Notes under the pieces: generated by a model
What the model saw: only the letters and a program-made list of their open reading frames with translations
The model's database searches: none
Told to the model about the DNA's origin: nothing
Part shown: positions 59,470 through 64,000 of the stretch, in pieces
How the letters are laid out: each line of letters starts with the position of its first letter
Position numbering within the stretch: position 1 is the first letter of the stretch
Source of the DNA: Microcebus murinus
Lineage: Eukaryota; Chordata; Mammalia; Primates; Cheirogaleidae
Assembly: GCF_040939455.1 (NCBI RefSeq)
Contig: NC_134112.1
Location: 68,651,001-68,715,000 of the forward strand
DNA: 64,000 bases
Direction: 5' to 3'
Made by a program: the position numbers and the translations under genes

Positions 59470-61430
59470 GATAAATAGAGAAAAATAATGGCTAACAGTG
59501 ACAAACAGAAAACTCAAAATAACATGGTTAAAATCAGTTAAAATATATCAGCTAATCAAAATAGTGTAAATTGCTCAAATTCACCTATTAAAAAGCAGAT
59601 TATAGATTGGACTTTTAAAAATATAGCTGTAAGTTTTTGGCAAAAGCCATGATGAAGTGATGGGGAAAGCTATAAAATGCAAATGCTAGCCATAAGGAAA
59701 CTAATGTAGCAATATTAATATCAGAATTAATATAATTAATATTATAATTTAAGACAAATATTAATAAGGATAGTATGTATGATAATAAAATGGAAAATTT
59801 ACTAATAAATGCTAATAACTATGAGCTTATTTGCAACTAAGAACTAAGAATTTGAAATATTAAAGGAAAACTGGCACAACCACAAGGAGAAATAGATATC
59901 TCTGGAACATCAGCATAAGATTTTCAATAACAACAGTCAAAGGGAACTAAATATTATTTAGAATACAGTTTTGAACAACAAACTTAAAAAGCTTGGTCTA
60001 ATAAATATATACAGAACTCTGTATCCAAAAGAGAATACATAAACACCAAAGAATAATCAAATTGATAATGTATTATAGTAGGTCACAAAGGCAGTGTTAT
60101 TATGTTTCAAATATTTGGCAATTAACAATAGTCTATTACAATAGCCTAATCTGATATCAACAATAAAAGATCTTAAAAAATTGACTATCTTTTTAAACAA
60201 CTCAGATGTTAAATCACAACAGAAATGACAATGAGAATTAGGAAATAGATTTGAAAAAAACTAAAGATATATTTTACATGTGTGTATGCTTTTTAGATAT
60301 AATTATCTCAAAACCAATTGAAATCAGCTAAAATGTCAGGTGTATTTTATAGCATTATATTAACTTTTTTGAAAGAAAAAGGGTTAAAAATAAGTGAAAA
60401 TATACATTTAGCTCAAGAAACTCAGGAACAGAAAATGGAAGTAAGTGGGTTAAAAATAAAACAAACTAGTTTAACTAATGTAAGAGTTTAGCAAGTTGTA
60501 TAGAAGAATATATAAAAAATGATAGTGTTCTCACACTATTGGCATAATTACCAAAGTATAAAACTAATAACTAGTAAAACTAATAAGAGTTCAACAAAGT
60601 AGCTGAATAAGTGATACATAAAAATCAATAGCACTATAATATGCCAATAATTTCAGAAATGAAAATATAATATAAAAATTATTCATTTCTATTATAATAG
60701 CAACAAATCCATAAGGTACCTAGGAATATATCTAATAATAAATGTGTAATGCATTCATGGAGAAAATTATAAATCATATCTGAAGGAATAAAAGATATGA
60801 ATAAATTAGGAAAACTATTCTCATGGATGAAAAGACTTAATATTTTTAAAATGTTAAATCTCCTTGAATTAATGTCCGCATTCAATAAAATTCCAATAAA
60901 AATCAAATTCTTCAAAACTTGATAAGCTGATCACACAATTCATATGGAGGAGCTCGTGGCCAAGAGTCAGAATTTTAAAGAACAAATTGTACTACTTGAT
61001 TTCAAAATCTAATATAAATCTATAGAAATTAGGGCTGTGTAGATCTACAAAAGAACAAAAGAAAAGCAGAAACATTTTCATGAAGATGTGAATATTAGTT
61101 ACCAGGAAACAATGGATTGCACTCCAAATGAGTATCTAACCCAGACTGAGCCAAACTCTAACCAGCTAGCTTTTGGATGTAAGGCCACTGTGGGGGAATT
61201 CTATTTTAGGTATCATACAATTAACAACAATTTATTGTATATATTCAAATAGCTAGAAGAGCAGATTTGAATGTTCCCAACACAAAGAAATGATAAATGT
61301 TTGTGATGATGGATATGATAATTACCCTGATTTGATCATTACACATTTTATACATGTATCAAAATACCACACTTTACCCATAAATGTATATAATTATTGT
61401 GTCAATTAAAAACAATGATTAAAGCAAGAA
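59470..61430 (+). mobile_element. Old L1M element, decayed, with 3' end
   Basis: Nearly 2 kb of plus-strand old L1. The ORF2-derived parts include TAGGTCACAAAGGCAGTG-like sequence at about 60081, AATAGCAACAAATCCATAAG, GTACCTAGGAATATATCTAA and TTCATATGGAGGAGCTCGTG. The 3' UTR and end appear as TACCCTGATTTGATCATTAC, then ATGTATCAAAATACCACACT, finishing GTGTCAATTAAAAACAATG. Every frame is broken. It may be more than one fragment joined, given uneven matching at 59470-60000. Confidence 0.75.
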
Positions 61431-62640
61431 AAGACTATGAGATACATACGAAGGACATTTAAAATCTCTTATCTTTATTTCTTATTTTCCTTTCCAATTT
61501 TCAAATGGTAGAAATGCATTTAAAATATTTCCGTTTATATCTATGAAGGTGGGAAATGAAAGATTTTTTCTTTAATCTTTGTTCCCTTCTTTAGGTAAGA
61601 CTCAAAACTATTTTACTTTGAAACAAGGAAAATTTATATGCATCATGAAAGAAGACAATTGGATTTTCCAAAGATTTATTATTAATTAAACATTAACATG
61701 TAGAAATAAAATATAATTTTTAGAGTTTTTGTATAAAAATTATTTAAATGTGTGATATTTTCACAAATGTTCCATGCTAAAAAAATATTTTATAAGCTTC
61801 AAAATAAAAGCCTCCTACATAAAATGACTAAAAGTAGATTATGGTTTATTTAAGTGTTTACACAGAGAATTTCTAACCTCTTCTAATGATTTTTCAGCAC
61901 CATCTCTCTGCTGTTTGATATTATATTTTATAGAGTGTGTCTTTAGAAAACTTTAAATCTCTTTCCACTCAGAATTAAGTCAAACAATGCACAATATTAA
62001 TGAATTCTACCACATAATAGACTTGTATCTGGGTTTTGTTTAATTCTTAAGAGACTAATTGCTGATAGTCTTAAACTGTTATATGACATACTACTACATT
62101 TCCATCACATAGTGTTTTCCTTTAGACTCTGCCTTAAAAATAGGCATGTCTCTGTGTTATCATTTTAATTTCATATCTAAATCTGATAAGATGAGTCTCT
62201 TCAAGGAAAGGATAAATCTCCACCCATTATATACATCCCTTCATGTAGTATTAGTACTTTATATTCACTGCCATTACTGTCATTTACTGAATGTTAGAAT
62301 CATATGTGTGTGTGTGTGCATACTCCCTTCTAATCAAGTAAATGCTTTCTTTTTTTATTTAAAAAAATAAACCACATCCACTGATATGGTTTTTCTAGTT
62401 GTTCTATTTTCTTACCCTAAAAGTTGTCATGCAGAACAGGTGTGAAATTGAGAGATCAGCCATTTTCAAAAGGGCATGGCAGCAGCTGAGAAGATTGAAT
62501 TTCTTGCACTTTATGCCTCGTGATGTTTGTTGGTTTTTGAGCTACTAAGCTACTTTACCTGAAAACATGCCTTGTTCTGTTAATTTTCACCTTCACCAGT
62601 GAATTAATTTTCTTTTAATATGTGATTTGGTAAATGCCAA
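61431..62640. other. Unannotated AT-rich sequence
   Basis: No feature recognised apart from a short (GT)n near 62305-62318. The 74-codon frame at 62146-62370 has no motif. Confidence 0.5.
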
Positions 62641-62818
62641 TCTCACTGAGGTTAGGTGATATCTCATTGTGATTTTGATTTGCATTTCTCTAATGATTAG
62701 AGATGTTGAGCATTTTTTTTTATGTTTGCTGGCCATTATTCTGTCTTCTTTGGAAAAATTTCTGTTCATTTCCGTTGCCCATTTCTTGATGAGGTTGTTT
62801 GATTTTTTCCTGACTGAT
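62641..62818 (-). mobile_element. L1, inverted 5' segment
   Basis: Minus-strand L1 ORF2 sequence (plus strand: GATTTGCATTTCTCTAATGA, TTAGAGATGTTGAGCATTTT, TTTCCGTTGCCCATTTCTTG). It is paired with the plus-strand 3' end that follows directly. Confidence 0.8.
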
Positions 62819-62821
62819 TAT

Positions 62822-63022
62822 CACTATGGTGCTCAAATGGTGGTGGTGTTCACCAGGGATTCAGGAGTTGGGGGGGTGGACCCACATCTGAGGGAGGTCG
62901 TGAGCATTGTGGAGGGGAAGGGCATACCTCTAACCTTTGCTAGGGAGAGGCAAAGATATAAAATTCAACCAAAATGTTTGTACTCCCATATTTTCTTGAA
63001 ATAAATAATAATAAAAAAAAGA
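62822..63022 (+). mobile_element. L1 3' end, opposite orientation to the segment before
   Basis: A G-rich plus-strand L1 3' UTR (GAGTTGGGGGGGTGGACCC) ends in ATGTTTGTACTCCCATATTT, TCTTGAAATAAAT and an A-rich tail. Together with 62641-62818 this is a short 5'-inverted L1. The 111-codon plus-strand frame at 62669-63004 crosses the inversion and is not a gene. Confidence 0.75.
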
Positions 63023-63430
63023 ATTAGACTAGAGATGAAAGGATAAAAAAATATGTGATTGGAATATTGTTTTCCATGAAATAAAATAAAGAGTGTTTTG
63101 TGCACTAGGAAGAATTTATGAATATGGAAAATCAATTTAATTATTAGGAGAAATGGAGAGAAAAGATTGTCTCTCTCCTTCCCACATCCTAAATCCACTG
63201 GACCACCCTGTCTTGCTTCTCTATATTCTTTTTGCCTTTTTCAACCTTGTCTTTGGTAGTTAATAAAAACATCCTGGTTTCAGTTTGTTCAAATTTATTC
63301 ATGTTTAATTCAGACCTCAGATAACCTTGTCCACATTTCAAGGACAATAAACAATAATACAATTCAATTCTGTCTATAAGTATTGAATGAGGATTCCTAC
63401 AAACTAGAAATTGCAGGGTGATAGGATGGA
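63023..63430. other. Unannotated non-coding sequence
   Basis: No feature recognised. Confidence 0.5.
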
Positions 63431-63439
63431 AGAGAAAGC

Positions 63440-63815
63440 CCTTATGGCCCTGTCCTGAACAAGCAGATAGTCCAGTTAGGATAATTAGTCAAATGGCCAG
63501 TAAATGCAAGAAGAAGGTTAGTGTCACAAGAGAGATAAAAATGGTTATGATCCCACAGAAGGAAATAGCATACTTCAAAATGATGCAGACATCAACTTTA
63601 CATAGCAAAACGTGCAGAGTTGGATAGGAAGAGAGAAATAGAGATGATACTGAAAATATCCTCTAGGTAAAGGGGCGTACATAAGCAAAATCATGGAGGA
63701 ACAGACAAGCATGGCATGTTCTAGGGAGAGTGAGATTTGTTCTACTGACAGAAGGCTTGAGGCAGGGAACAGTGGGAGATAAGGCTGGGTGGTGGCATGA
63801 TAAGAAGGAAGATGC
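63440..63815 (-). mobile_element. L2 LINE fragment, diverged
   Basis: GGGGCGTACATAAGCAAAAT, GCATGGCATGTTCTAGGGAG and GAGATAAGGCTGGGTGG resemble the complement of L2 upstream of its 3' end. The 69- and 80-codon frames over it are spurious. Confidence 0.5.
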
Positions 63816-64000
63816 ACAAATTCTAACCAAGACCAGTAATTTAATTAGGCATTGATAACTGCTGCAAAATCAGATGTTGGAGACATCACAGCCAAATAAA
63901 AATAATTTCTCTGTAACCTACTATAGATTTACCTGTGCCTCTCTTTACTTTATTATCCTTACTATAAGGAATTAGATATATTAAGAAAAGACTTAGGGTA

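Noticed and set aside
62669..63004. 111-codon plus-strand open frame
   Set aside because: It crosses the inversion point of a short L1 and reads antisense ORF2 followed by 3' UTR.

Overview
The window looks like AT-rich, gene-poor nuclear DNA from a strepsirrhine (lemur- or loris-type) primate. The Alu copies carry the strepsirrhine-style body (GAGCAAGAGCGAGACC in the left arm, a right arm reading GGTTGCTGTGAGCTAGGCTG), and several L1 3' ends have the matching 3' UTR type. The genus cannot be fixed by reading alone.

I found no protein-coding gene, tRNA, rRNA, CRISPR array or operon-like structure. All open reading frames are short, and they fall in repeats or in unrecognised non-coding DNA. 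The window is best read as intergenic or deep intronic sequence; short exons cannot be excluded by eye.

Layout. 1-5.2 kb: mostly unrecognised sequence with one truncated minus-strand Alu. 5.2-8.75 kb: two diverged same-orientation LTR-like segments flanking about 2.8 kb of unrecognised internal sequence, probably an old endogenous retrovirus. 8.8-10.9 kb: L1 sequence, including a 5'-inverted L1 split by a younger L1. 13.6-16.4 kb: L2 sequence carrying a short hAT element, itself split by an MLT1-type LTR. 19.5-21.95 kb: a 2.43 kb hAT DNA transposon with both ends, an 8-bp target duplication and a decayed but nearly full-length transposase. 22.1-22.5 kb: a full-length Alu with a perfect target duplication. 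23.6-24.4 kb: L2, MLT1-type LTR and MIR. 26.0-26.5 kb: a MER1-type hAT element. 32.5-34.7 kb: a 2.2 kb 5'-truncated L1, followed by an LTR-like segment. 36-42 kb: L2 and MIR fragments. 42.3-43.45 kb: an MST/MLT1-type LTR holding two Alus, one inserted in the tail of the other. 44-51 kb: an old L1M-like piece, L2, MIR, two more MaLR LTRs and an Alu with an odd 5' extension. 51.5-57 kb: MIR, L2 split by a MER2-type Tigger element, and quiet AT-rich DNA with one perfect E-box hairpin. 59-63 kb: a Tigger-type element, a long old L1M remnant and a second 5'-inverted L1.

Nothing here forms a working pathway. The history is one of layered insertions: old L2/MIR/L1M, then MaLR LTRs and hAT/Tigger transposons, then Alu and L1. 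The most notable object is the autonomous-size hAT transposon at 19519-21947, whose transposase resembles the group that gave rise to host genes such as GTF2IRD2 and ZBED5.
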